Assembly (NCBI RefSeq): GCF_003073045.1
Contig: NC_037590.1
Span: 41,656,751-41,720,750 of the forward strand
Direction of reading: 5' to 3'
From: Pomacea canaliculata
Lineage: Eukaryota > Mollusca > Gastropoda > Architaenioglossa > Ampullariidae
DNA length: 64,000 bases
Shown here piece by piece: positions 15,101-25,935 of this stretch. Below the pieces are notes generated by a model. It saw nothing but the letters and a program-made list of their open reading frames with translations. It did no database searches and was not told the DNA's origin. Each line of letters begins with the position of its first letter. Position 1 is the first letter of the stretch. A program made the position numbers and the translations under genes.

Positions 15101-18100
15101 GTGGTTCTAGTGAAGGGTCAGTGGCAAAGTACTGCAAGTGAAGGATTCTCCAGCCAGCTTGGAGTCCAGTAGAACATAAGTACAGTGCACAACAAAGCAA
15201 AAAGGAAAAATTGTTTACAATCATCAGCGGTGTTCACAGAAGCAGCTAAAACCATCCCACTAAGTGTGAAACCTAAGTGAAAATGATTTGTGTTTGTGTA
15301 ACCTCTTAACTGCAGCTGTAAAACATTCTTTATTTATTCTTAAGAGACAGAGATGAGTCAGGTGTGGATAATGTTGTCTGATTGGAGTTTCCATCAGTTT
15401 CTCAAGTTAAAGAAATGCCAGGATATTCTTGATGTCGAACCTTGTCTACCAGTTTCTGTAACCTACATAGTAGTTTATCCATTTCTTAGACCAGCAAAAG
15501 TTATTCACATAGTCCCACTAAAACACAAAATATCTACAAGACATTTATAATACTTTTTTATTATAACTATTGGAAAAATAACAAAGAGTTCAAAGAAAGT
15601 GTTTCTGATGAAGAGTTGAACTTAAGCTGCATGGATGCAAGTGAATATGAGAAATTTTGATGCTTAGAAATATATTTTGCTTCTGTAGAAGGGGGAAAGA
15701 ACACGTTATGACAGTTCTACACTTATTGTGCAAAGCTTAATTAAACTCCTCTTTTTGACAGAGACAACTCTTGAATGTTTGAATCCTGTGCAGGTCTTCT
15801 CAGAGTTGGACACGAACAAACAGGAGCACGACATAATGATGTACAGCCTCATCTTGGTCGGCTTGGGTGTCCTCTCATGCCTTTGCATGTTCATGCAGGT
15901 TCAAGTCATTTCCTGAAGTTTTCTATTCTCTATATGCTCCCCTCTAAAAAATACATACCTGATTTAAATATTATTTTGAAAATATGTCCATATTTGTGTC
16001 TCATTCTTAAACCAGTGTTAAGTTCTTGGTGTTACATTGTTTAATAATTGTTTTTTGATTCTGTGATTTTCTTTTGTTTTAAAGGGGTACTTCTTTGCAG
16101 TATCTGGGGAGAATCTGACAGTACGTGTTCGAGATTTGACCTTCCGAGCAATGATACGACAGGTTCGTCCTTTTAATCTGTGCAGAGAGAAACAGAACAA
16201 AATATGCTTAGAATTTATTATTGAAGTAAATCAATGGGATATGCTGCAGTTTAACTTGTAGGTGTTACTTTTCTTTGTCTGGTTTGTAATTAATTTTGCA
16301 TACTTTGTGCAACCTTTCATTACAGAGCAAACTAAGAATTTATTTGTTATTTTTTTGCAGGAAATAGCGTGGTTTGATGATAATGATAACAACACTGGAG
16401 CATTGACCACTCGGCTGGCCACAGATGCCTCACAAGTGCAAGGGGTATGTAGCCACAGCACGTAATCTCATCACTTGCTGTTCCTTTCTTCACCTTCTCC
16501 TCTCTGCATTCCTTCATCTTCCTGGCAGTGTTCATTGTTTATGTACGTTTGTATGCTTGCCTGATTGTGATACTCTTCTCTGTTGTACAATTTTACTACC
16601 TACTCCCCTTGGCCCTTGTATCTTGTAGCATGCATTGACTTTGCCTTCATGTGGGTAAATGGGCTCTGTTATCGAATGGCGACATCGAGAATGAAGGGTA
16701 GTGGAAGCATGGAAGTATTGCAAATTTGATTTCAAGGATAGTTGATAGCAGAAGCACTATAAACTCCAGTCGCTACCTCTCCAAATGGTTTAAGACAGGG
16801 GTGGGCAATTAATTTTCCCAAGGGGCCGCATGAGAAATTGGGATGGTTTTAGAGGGCCGGACTAATATAGTTAACTCAGTTTTACCCAATACTGTATATA
16901 TAGTATATATACTGGTGGGCGGGCCGGTCAGAGACAGGAGGCGGGCCGGCCGCGTATCTTTTATTCCTAAACGATGAAGCAGCTTCGGAAGCCTTCGGAA
17001 CTTCGGAAGCCTTCGGAAGTCTTCGGAAGCGTGACGTCAGTGACCTTGCACACTTCCCTTCTAAGCCAACCTCCGCTTCACTCTTTGAAAGCTATGAAAC
17101 TTGTTCTGGGGGACTAATTCTACAACTTTTAAATACTGTGAAGGGTGACATAAAGTGAATTGTGACAGGCAAAATAGCTCAAGGCCTTAAACTGATGACA
17201 GGTCAAGGTAAAATCAATGAGGGCCCATCCAACACGAGCGACACGATGTTTCTACAAGTACGTTAGATTGCAAAGCTTAGTGAGCTTCGTCTCTGTAGTC
17301 TAGTGGTTAAGTGTGAGGCCTGATGATTGAAAGTAGGTGTGTTGGAATTTTGGTATGGTGATCGTTTTTATTTTGCTTTGGAATGTTTTTCGTTCTCTAA
17401 TATGATCAATTTTCTATCAAGCCTTTCATTAAAACCTGTTGATTGCCCAGAGAAGTCATGTAATCTAGCTGCGTATAGTCTTAAAAGTGATATAATGTTC
17501 TCAAATGTTCTTTACTCAATTTTGTTGAAGATTCAACAGCCTTAAATAATTGCTGATGAACCACTATGGTATTCCGCCTAAATTCATAAATAAATAAATT
17601 TTACTTTCATAAGTTTTAGATTCAGAAATATAAGTATCACATCAAACGAAAAACATTCCAAAGCAAAATAAAAACGATCGCCACCCCAAGTTTCGAACAC
17701 ACCTACTCTCAAACATCACGCCTCACATGTAACCACCAGACTACAGAGGCGAAGCACACTAAGCTTTGTAATCTAACGTACTTGTAGAAATATCGTCTGG
17801 CTTGTGTTGGATGGGCCCTCATTGATTTTACCTTGACCTGTCATCAGTTTAAGGCCTTGAGCTATTTTGCCTGTCACAATTCACTTTATGTCACCCTTCA
17901 CAGTATTTAAAAGTTGTAGAATTAGCCCCCAGAACAAGTTTCATAGCTGTCAAAGAGTGAAGTGGAGGTTGGCTTAGAAGGGAAGTGTGCAAGGTCGCTG
18001 ACGTCACGCTTCCGAAGGCTTCCGAAGTTCTGAAAGCTTCCGAAGCTGCTTCATCGTTTAGGAATAAAAGATACGCGGGCCGGCCTTTGCCCAGGTCTGG

Positions 18101-21100
18101 TTTAAGATGTACTTGGCTGCCACCAGGCTATAAAGAACCAATGAAGTCACTGATGGAGTTGAAACAAATTAAGGATCATATGAGGGTTGTTCAAAAAGTT
18201 CTAAGCCTGGCCCAGAAAGAAGAGCCATAGCTGAAATTTTTGTTGTGGTAACACACTACCTCTTATAAAACTATAAAAATGAATACAAATTTCTGTTTTA
18301 ATTTGTGTGGGGGTGAGGCCCATACAGAGGTGAAGGGTAGTGTGACATCTAAAAATGGACAAAACAGAGGCCCAAGCAGTCATAAAAGCGTCGGCTGGCA
18401 AGGTGATGACTTCTACTTTTTGGGATTCTGAAGGTGTAATCATCATGACAGACTCTCTGGAAAAGGGAAAAACTATTAATGGAAAGTACTATGCATCAAA
18501 ATTAACATAACTGAAGAACGCTGTCAAGTTGAAACGCAGATGGAAGCTGAGGGCAGGTGTGCTCTTGCTCCAGGATAACGTGCACGTTCACTCTGCTAAG
18601 GTTTCCTGTAGAACTTTTTTTGAACGAACCTCATATATACAAAATAAAGTGGCAGCAGACGAACCTTCCAGGCTAAATCCTAAAACAAGGCTTTTGCAAG
18701 TAAGTATTTGGTTAACGTTGTGCTATCAACAAGAAGAGGAAGAGCAGATGCAAACTCTCGTGTTGACAGAAGTGCAAAATATAAATAGCACAAAAATGCT
18801 TCTGACTACTTAAAATGAGAAATGGGATTTTAATCAATGTTTTCTTGATCACCTGTGCAGGCGACTGGCATCAAACTTGGCATGATGATTCAAAATGTCG
18901 CCAACATGGGCACAGCTCTTGTCATCTCCTTCATATATGGCTGGCAGTTGACTCTGCTTATCATCGGGTTCTTGCCATTCATCATTGCTGGTGGATACAT
19001 GCAGATTCGCATCATGGCAGGCGTTGCAGGAAGTAACAAAACTGCTCTAGAGGAGGCTGGAAAGGTATTTCTTTTGATTTGGTGGCCTTGGCCTTGTAGC
19101 TGACAATGTTCCATGTTACACATAATCACATGCATGAGCACTTACATAAATGTGTGCTTTCAAATGTGTTTGATCATGCAGTAAACATGTGAAACATGAT
19201 TTTAAGTACAAGTTAAATACTCCGAAATTTATTAGTTGTAAAAAAGTTTTGTGTCTACTTTTCCAGCAGTTTCATTGAAACTATAATCTGTGAATTTATA
19301 GACTGCTGCTACTACTACTAATTATAATAATTAGCTTCTTAAGGATATGTTTTACATAAGCATTCTTATTAAAGTGTATATCTGGGATTTTATTTTGCAG
19401 ACAGCAACAGAAGCCATTGAAAATATTCGCACAGTTGTTTCCCTTGGGCGGGAGGAGACCATGCACAAACGATTCCTGGGTCATTTGGAAACACCATACA
19501 AAGCAGCTTTGAAGAAAGCGCATGTTGTTGGCTTTGCCTTTGGTTTTTCACAGGCTGTGATCTACTTTGTCTATGCTGCTGCCTTTGTCCTTGGGGCTTA
19601 CCTGATTCAGGAGGGTAAAATGGTCTTTGGAGATGTCATGTTGTAAGTAATCCATGTGTGTGTGCACTCACACACCAGAGTTAGTGTGCGTATGTGTTTG
19701 TGCACAGAGAAGTGTGCACTTGTTTATATAGAGAAAGCAAGAGAGAGTAGGGGTTGTTGGCTGTAAGAGCTTGCATCTAGATATAGGCACTTATAACAAC
19801 AAAATTATTCTAGCTCAGTTTTTTTATGATGTGAAACATGTTCAAGGGTGTTACTTGTATGTTCTCCATATAAGGAATATTTGATGATGTTTTCAGGGTT
19901 TTCAGTGCCATTGTTTTTGGTGCAATGGCACTTGGCAATGCCAGTGCATTTGCCCCAGATGCAGGCAAGGCACAAGTGTCAGCACAGCGCATCATCAAGC
20001 TGCTGGACAAGCAACCAGTCATTGACAGCGAGTCTCAAGATGGAGATAAACTACAAGTAAGAGGAAAATCCGTTCTCTAGTGCAAAGTATTCATTATTTT
20101 TTTTTTTAATTATTAAAATGGGAGAGTAATGTTTTTGAAAGTACAAAGTAAAATTCACATATAGTTCAGGTCTACCAAAGATAAAATTATCGAACTTTAA
20201 TGAGGAAGATAGAATTTTTTGCATATACCAAAAGAATTGTTCATGTTGATTTATTTTTTTGAGCATTTATATTTTTCAGATTTATTAAAAAGTAAACCTA
20301 TTTTCATTAACTGACAGAATTTAACAGGCATGTAAGAAAGGAACAGTGGACTGGTGTCAATTGACTAATAGTTACTGTGCATCTGATACAGGGCTACACA
20401 TCAAATGTAGTATTTAAAGATGTCCGATTCCACTACCCAACCCGACCAGATGCCAAAATTTTGCAAGGGCTGAACGTCACGATCAGGCAAGGTCAGACAG
20501 TGGCTCTAGTTGGCTCAAGTGGCTGTGGCAAAAGTACAACAGTTCAACTTATTGAACGTTTTTATGATGCTGAGGAAGGGATTGTGGTAAGCAGTCACCT
20601 CTTCTTTAGATGTAATGTGAAAAGTAAATTTAGTGTGAGATAGCCACAAGTAAACGACTTATCTTCTGCAAGAAGTAATGGATTATACCAGTGGTTGCAA
20701 AAGGCAAAGAATTCACAGTACAAGTTTTGAGAGCTCAGAAATAATCTTTTTTTATAATTACTGGGCTACGTATGCTATGTGTACACTGACTTAAAATTGG
20801 AGGAAGGTTTGTTTTTTTTTTTAAATAATGAAAGACTGCTAAGTAAGAATTACCTGTGGTCATCCCTTATGCTTGTGTATCTGCAGTACTTGGATAACCA
20901 CGACATCAAGAATTTAAATGTACAGTGGTTGCGAGCTCAGATTGGCATTGTCTCACAAGAACCAGTGCTGTTTGATCGCAGTCTGGCAGAGAACATTGCT
21001 TATGGTGACAACTCACGGGTCATAGGCATGGATGAGATCATTTCTGCAGCTCGTGCAGCCAACATTCATGAGTTCATTGCATCGCTGCCTAATGTGAGTT

Positions 21101-21850
21101 ATACTGGAGTAAGAATTGATAGCATCAATATGTTTTTTATGAAATCACTCTGTACAGATTGCTGAGGAAGAAAGCTTTTTGATGTGGTACATGTTTCAAT
21201 GAACATCATCATTATTATTATAATGAGATTATTTTTATAAATACCTTCATTAATTCCAGTAAGTCTTGTGTCAAAGTTTGGCTTTTTTTTCTTGGCTGAT
21301 TTCAGTATCAGTTGTACATACATGCCAGTTTCCATGTTTAGGGCTATGAAACGCTAGCTGGAGATAAAGGGGCTCAACTCAGTGGAGGGCAGAAGCAGCG
21401 GATAGCCATAGCACGTGCATTGGTCCGCAACCCTCGCATCTTGCTTCTGGACGAAGCAACATCTGCTTTGGACACAGAGAGCGAAAAGGTGAGAAGAAGA
21501 GAGAGTATTTTTGTGTGCGCGATGTTTCATGTAGGGTAGTGTGCATATGTTGTTGTGTGTTGTGTAGTTCCCACACTTCATTAACCTGAGAAGTTTTTGC
21601 TGCATGTAGGTATAGAGCTCGATTCTTATTCATGTCTTTGATTCTTCAGGTGGTGCAGGAGGCTTTGGATAAAGCCCGGGAAGGCCGCACCTGTATCGTC
21701 ATAGCTCACCGTCTGTCCACAATCGTCAATGCTGACAAGATCTGTGTTATTCGTCATGGCATTGTTACTGAAGAAGGAAAGCACGCAGAACTCATGAATA
21801 AACAAGGATTCTACTACAAACTGAATATGGCCCAGAGCAGACAGAAATAA
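3138..21850 (+). CDS. ABCB1: P-glycoprotein, ABCB1-type full ABC multidrug exporter (28 exons, 1353 aa)
   Basis: ATP-driven plasma-membrane efflux pump for hydrophobic compounds, with the family layout TMD1-NBD1-linker-TMD2-NBD2. Coding exons: 3138-3252, 5027-5145, 5983-6206, 6556-6668, 7248-7419, 7783-7954, 8369-8493, 8687-8864, 9145-9258, 9833-9943, 10147-10272, 10481-10684, 11061-11231, 11755-11916, 12364-12394, 12677-12694, 14563-14696, 14861-15010, 15794-15898, 16085-16162, 16361-16444, 18861-19064, 19401-19642, 19897-20056, 20392-20586, 20887-21093, 21342-21488, 21650-21850. All have AG/GT borders and matching phases. NBD1 has Walker A GSSGCGKS near residue 500, LSGGQ near 604, Walker B LLLDE ending near 629 and the switch His near 660; NBD2 has the same motifs near 1145, 1251, 1276 and 1307. 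Both ATP sites look competent. The first extracellular loop carries three NIT glycosylation sequons. The N-terminus is hydrophilic and lysine-rich. Human P-glycoprotein is 1280 residues; the extra length is in the N-terminus and linker. The start is the first in-frame ATG of exon 1. Assignment to ABCB1 rather than a lineage-specific ABCB4/B5-type paralogue is by family only. Confidence 0.96.
3428..3625 (+). repeat. tRNA-derived SINE in ABCB1 intron 1
   Basis: A GC-rich head reads like a tRNA gene: an A-box-like stretch around 3439-3453 (GGTGGCACAGCGGTT) and a B-box-like GGTTCAGCTCCC at 3492-3503, the usual spacing for a pol III promoter. It is followed by a body ending in GCTCGGCGTAAAA at 3587-3599, which recurs at 58166-58178. 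The exact 3' end is uncertain. The SINE class is inferred from structure. Confidence 0.6.
4028..4210 (+). promoter_or_regulatory. CpG-rich patch with TATAAA and a CRE palindrome in ABCB1 intron 1
   Basis: This patch is clearly richer in G, C and CpG than the surrounding intron. It holds TATAAA at 4035-4040 and a perfect TGACGTCA cyclic-AMP-response palindrome at 4128-4135. It could be an alternative promoter or enhancer for the P-glycoprotein gene. No transcript evidence is available, and either motif could be chance. Confidence 0.3.
5922..5951. repeat. TG-rich microsatellite
   Basis: Interrupted (TG)n run directly upstream of the acceptor of ABCB1 exon 3. Similar short (TG)n or (CA)n tracts lie near 6270-6286, 7219-7235, 8911-8925, 21870-21886 and 43369-43384. 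Confidence 0.8.
12677..12694 (+). CDS. ABCB1: 18-nt cassette microexon of the P-glycoprotein linker
   Basis: A six-codon acidic exon flanked by AG upstream and GTGACA downstream. Both neighbours (12364-12394 and 14563-14696) join in the same phase (1), so the transcript stays in frame with or without it. Inclusion adds a run of Asp, Met and Glu to the NBD1-TMD2 linker. A pyrimidine-rich stretch precedes the acceptor. The exon is inferred from splice sites and phase only. Confidence 0.6.
13930..14165 (+). repeat. Dispersed C-rich repeat, copy 1 (ABCB1 intron 16)
   Basis: A C-rich block unlike the AT-rich intron around it. Its sequence matches, in reverse complement, the block at 35225-35425, including a shared stretch reading TGTC-(A/G)-CTAGTCGAC and another reading TGTCACCCGGCCAG. 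The repeat is not a known family to me. No terminal inverted repeat was found, so its ends are approximate. Confidence 0.55.
17284..17362 (+). repeat. tRNA-like sequence in the left arm of the foldback
   Basis: An A-box-like TAGTCTAGTGGTTA lies at 17296-17309, in the position expected for a tRNA D-arm. The B-box region near 17336-17352 is degraded. Unlikely to be a functional tRNA because the acceptor stem does not pair well. Confidence 0.45.
17677..17756 (-). repeat. tRNA-like sequence in the right arm of the foldback
   Basis: This is the inverted counterpart of the left-arm sequence. Here the B box is better kept: GTGTTCGAAAC lies on the minus strand near 17690-17700, with the A-box-like TAGTCTGGTGGTTA about 30 bases upstream (plus-strand 17730-17743). 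It resembles the head of a tRNA-derived SINE rather than a working tRNA gene. Confidence 0.5.
18181..18633 (+). pseudogene. Internally deleted mariner transposon with transposase fragments
   Basis: The inverted termini begin TGAGGGTTGTTCAAAAAG at the left and read as its close complement at the right (18617-18633). TA flanks both ends (18179-18180 and 18634-18635), as expected for Tc1/mariner. Translation across 18396-18600 gives mariner-family transposase pieces, including [18 protein letters not shown] and LLLQDN, interrupted by stops. A full mariner is about 1.3 kb; this copy is 453 bp and dead. Confidence 0.85.
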
Positions 21851-23459
21851 AAATAAATACCCTGAGGCTGTGTGTGTGTGTGTGCGTGCACATCCCTGTA
21901 TGTGTTCAATCTTCAAAAGCCATGCAGACTTTGGCCATGTGGAAATTGACAAACACTTCTCCAAATTATCACGAGGAACAGAATTGCTTAACACATGCTG
22001 AAACTTTTTTCTGAAAGATTTTCTTGCATGACAGACATGCTTACTACCTGTGTCTTGACATTCAGAGGTCTGCGTTTTTTGCCTTTCGACAAGATCGCAG
22101 GAAGAATGCATCGGTACTTCTGTTCATTATGAAACAAAATGATTATTCTTCTGAAAACTCTTTTGGCTGTTGAGAAGACGTAACCGAATGAGTGATCATA
22201 TCATTAACCCTTTATCCTAAATGGTGTTTCAGGTTTGTCTTTTTGGGAGATGAGAAAGTTGTCTCCCATAGCAAAGAGGGTGTCTTAGGAAAAATGTCAG
22301 TCTGAACCCAACTATGATCATGGGAGTGAAATGTTAGGAGCATTTTTGGAAATTGATGTCTTTAATTGATTCTTTTTCATCTGATGACATTCTCGTATCA
22401 ATAATTTTTGTGTTCCATACTGATTGTTTTATCGATGACCAATATTCTTGTCAATCACTTTCTAAAAAAAACTAAAAATTGAATAAGTACTGAAACAAAG
22501 AACATGCATTATAAGAACTACATGGACATTTTCAGGTTCATCTGACTGGCTGGCCTTTCAAATACTATATATTTTACATGTATAAACCATAAAGTTTTTA
22601 ATAACAAGATCTTGCCTTTGTCCATTCCATTCCATTTAATGTTTATAATGTGTTTAGTCATAACTACGAGCCCTAACAATACTTCTGAAATATTGCACTA
22701 TGCTCCACATTATAATTTGAACTTCACTTTTGTGTTATGTCCATGTGTTATGTTATGTCCATGGTTATGTTAATTTTTTTTTAACATTGTTGACAAGAAG
22801 GTTTTTTTGAAACTGAGAAATAGAAAGTCAAACAAATTAAAAAAACTAACAAACAATGCTAGGTACTCACTGAAACGTACCATTTTTTCAGAGAAACAAA
22901 TGTGTGGGCTGCATCATTTGATTCTTGTCTTCATTTTTTAAAAACTGTTTTCTAAACATGATTTGATGCTTTTTCAGATTGCTTTAAAAGTTGAAGGAAA
23001 TACTAGAAAACCACAGAAAAAAACAGGTATAAAAGATTTTGTAATAAGTCAGTAACTTCTGAAAATTTAACAAGAATGTTTTGTTTGAATGTTGTAGGTA
23101 TAGTGTTCTATGTGAAGCAATATATATTTTTGTACTATTTTTTATTTATTAGGAACATGATTCTTTACATGACTTGTTGACATTTCAGCTCTTTCATCAT
23201 AAACTTGTGATACAGAACTTTATTATGATTCTAGAACAACACAACTGCTGTTTTTTTTTTTTACATAAAAAAAGGGGAGGGACTTTGCTCAATGAGGAAT
23301 ATGTCAAACTTCTTCCCTCAACTCTTGAGCTCCCGAAATTCAGATTTTTTTTCAATACTGTTTGAATGCCATGTTGTCTCAATTCACAAGCAGGAACAAT
23401 TGTATTAGTGTGAAATTAGAAGGAACAATTGTATTAGTGTGATGCTGAAAGGCCTAGAC

Positions 23460-23619
23460 CCGCGGTTCTCAAACGACGTGCTTACAAGGGGGGCGCGAAG
23501 GTGGTCAGTTTCTTATACCGGTATTAGTGAAAGTAGCTTACATTGCTGGCTAAGGGGGGCGCGCGGATGTACCTTTGTTCGTCAAGGGGGCATCACAACT
23601 AAAAGGTTGAGAACCGCTG
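23460..23619. mobile_element. Short hAT MITE
   Basis: The ends are inverted: CGCGGTTCTCAAAC at the left and AGGTTGAGAACCGCTG at the right, a hAT-type terminus. The flanks GCCTAGAC (23452-23459) and GCCTAGAT (23620-23627) form an 8-bp target duplication with one mismatch. The 160-bp element is G-rich and noncoding. Confidence 0.75.
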
Positions 23620-24178
23620 GCCTAGATTTTGTTGATGGCAATGAGAGATGTTTTCACTTTAACAGTCTTGTTTAAAAAAAGAATCAAAAGGTCAGGTTAA
23701 ATGATGACGGGTAAATCATATTTGACTTGCAATCAGCTTTGAATATGATTTTTTCATGTTTTAATAATTTTAATTAGTGTATATAAAAGAATATTTGCAG
23801 AAGCACAAAAATGTGTATGTGTGTGTGTGGGTGCATGCATGGGTGAAAAAAAGGGCAAAATGTATGCATTAACTTGTTGATTTTATCAACTGGATTACAG
23901 ATCAACCTGATAATGCCATTTATCTCACTTTTGTCAGCAGAAAGTTGTTTATATCTATATATATCTCCAGTATAAAGCAGTAATAATAATGTCACATAAA
24001 TCATCTGATCACATTTAAATCAGTGATGTTTCTTTCTGTAACGTGTGGGGCACCCAATATGCTCTTTTTTCACAGATTCAATTCTCTGTTGTTGCTTTCT
24101 CTCATACACTTCACTTAGAAACTGTTGCTGGGTGCCTTTCTTTCATTCAAAGGCTTACGTTTCTTCCTCATGAAAGAA

Positions 24179-24280
24179 CTCAAGTGACAACTATGCCTTA
24201 GTATGGGAAAACAATCTTGTCAGAATTAGCTCAAATGACGACTATGCCTTAGTATGGAATAGTAACCTTGTTGGAATTAC
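24179..24280. repeat. Two-copy tandem duplication, 51-bp period
   Basis: Units 24179-24229 and 24230-24280 share most positions, including the stretch GACTATGCCTTAGTATGG in the second copy. The function is unknown, and it is most simply a local duplication. Confidence 0.75.
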
Positions 24281-25806
24281 TTTTGGTCACTCCATATGCT
24301 TAACTGGCAAGGTTACTGACAACATGCTGACGAGCACTTAAAACAGAAGAGAGAGGTGAAATGAGCACATTAATAACATTATTAATTTGCCTACTGTCTT
24401 TTTGTCAGCAGTAAAGTCGTATGTAAAGATGCTAGAAGTGATGAAACAGAATTGAATTGTGTGCCCATATTGTCTCTGCTGCCTTTGTTTGTTCATAATT
24501 GTTCATCAGAATATCAGTGACACAATTGTCTGCAATAATACCAAAGAGTGTGAAGTCCATAGATTTTGGACCAAAATATGCCCCGTGATGTATTGTGATT
24601 TTTAAAAATTGAATTAGAATTATTGTGTTCTGATTTATTTAAAGTGACAAAGGCTAAACAAAAGAATTTTGACCTACATGCTGTTATTTTTGACTGTTAT
24701 TATGGTTACCATGGTTCTCTTTTTAATTCATATGGCGATTGATCATTTTTATGCTTGTTTTTTCTTGGTGTCTTTTGTTTTTAGTATGCATGTATACCAT
24801 AGACGTGATAAAGTCTGTGATGTGCACATTTATTTTGAATGTGCATGAGGTGATATATTACTCAGTGTGTATGTGCCTGTATGAAGTAACCTTTGTATGT
24901 TTGTGTGTGTAGGTATAAAGTGTGATGCAGAAACATTTAGGTGCTGTCTATAGCAGCAATTTGTCAAGTTAATCTATAATTATCATAAGAAACGAATCTC
25001 AAACAACCTGCTCTTTTCAATTTCACCTTTGTTTTTGATAACAAATTCATTTTATATCCTTTGTTAAATGTTATTCCACAAATTTTCAGGCATAATCCAT
25101 TCATAGCAGACAGTTTGTTGTATGTTTCTGATATCATTGCCTTAAACATTTGGCGAAACATCAGACTGATTCTTTATCCCCTTTGTTCATCCTCTCTCTT
25201 TTTCTTCTGGTGTTAGCTTTCATTTTTTTACTTAGCCAGTGAACATTAATTATTATTAAAGCAGGTGTTTATGACAGTTTCTCATGTTAAGTAAGTGATG
25301 AAAACCTCACATGACCATACACCTGTATTTTATGTAATTAAACTTGTTGATAATGCAGGGCAAGGGAATTGTGGCAAATTAATTTGTGTGTGTGCTGGAG
25401 CTAAGAGTTAGGTGTGAATGCTTGAGTGAAGGTTATAGGTTCTGTTCGTAGTATCAGACTGTCTCGTTAGATATACACGACGGGTATTTTTCTGTAGTCA
25501 GTAAAACACCAAATCTTCACTATTCCCTGCTGGCTTTGGGCTATTGTGCTGAAGTTCTTGTGGCACAACAGAGAAATGACAAACCCAGAACTGGAAAAAC
25601 AAACACCTGTGATGGCACATCTTCTGGTCTCCGATGCGCTTGTCATTTTAGAACTTGCTGATGGAAATGAAACAATTGAAGCATTCTTTATAAAGAAAAA
25701 AGTTAGATCGCATCTCATCGTCCGGAGCGTCCGTTGACAGACCGGCCGCCAGGTTAACACGGTGACGTCACTGGCATGCGCACCACGAGCGTGATGACAG
25801 CAGCAG

Positions 25807-25935
25807 ATGATTGACAAGGGACACGCCTCCTTTCACTGCTTTTCCCTTCTTGCAGTGTTCATTCTGTTCAGACAGGCTTTCAAAGTGCTTTTCTTTATCT
25901 TTGCACAAATCACAGCATGCAACTATGGCCAAGGT
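25807..25935 (+). CDS. Possible signal-peptide exon of the serine protease
   Basis: An ATG opens a frame whose product is strongly hydrophobic after residue 10 and ends at CCAAG with a GTAAAC donor after 25935. The leftover phase (1) fits an acceptor at 27469-27470 inside the first certain protease exon, giving a short secreted-protein leader. The intervening intron would be about 1.5 kb. The hydrophobic core contains an arginine and a lysine, so it is not an ideal signal peptide. Low confidence; transcript data would decide. Confidence 0.3.

Larger units (their letters stand above)
16952..18076. mobile_element. Foldback element with long inverted arms and 9-bp target duplication (Mutator-like?)
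   Basis: Two arms of about 440-450 bp (16952 to about 17400 and about 17640-18076) are near-perfect inverted copies around a spacer of about 240 bp. The termini read GCGTATCTTTTATTCC and its complement. GGGCCGGCC flanks both sides (16943-16951 and 18077-18085), and the uninterrupted MITE relatives do not have this duplication in tandem, which supports a 9-bp target duplication. Nine-base duplications with long inverted arms are typical of Mutator-like elements; the class is inferred. Near the left terminus the motif CTTCGGAAG is repeated several times. No transposase is encoded. Confidence 0.7.
16796..18099. mobile_element. hAT MITE in ABCB1 intron 21, split by a nested foldback element
   Basis: The ends are CAGGGGTGGGC (left) and the reverse complement of CAGACCTGGGC (right), flanked by a perfect 8-bp target duplication GTTTAAGA at 16788-16795 and 18100-18107, the hAT hallmark. 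Its left 150 bp match the small MITEs at 35458-35621 and 53036-53235 in reverse orientation. Those copies lack the internal 1.1 kb, so the middle (16952-18076) is a later insertion. It has no coding capacity. Confidence 0.88.
21851..25800. other. Noncoding interval downstream of ABCB1
   Basis: The first part is presumably the 3' untranslated region of the P-glycoprotein gene. Beyond the MITE at 23460-23619 and the duplication at 24179-24280, no coding exon or RNA gene is recognised. Open frames here are short and lack family resemblance. Confidence 0.5.

Noticed and set aside
21852..21857. AATAAA as the ABCB1 poly(A) signal
   Set aside because: It lies only one base after the stop codon, too close to be the main signal.
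25546..25737. 63-codon open frame rich in charged residues
   Set aside because: No recognisable domain, and no matching splice phase to the protease exons.
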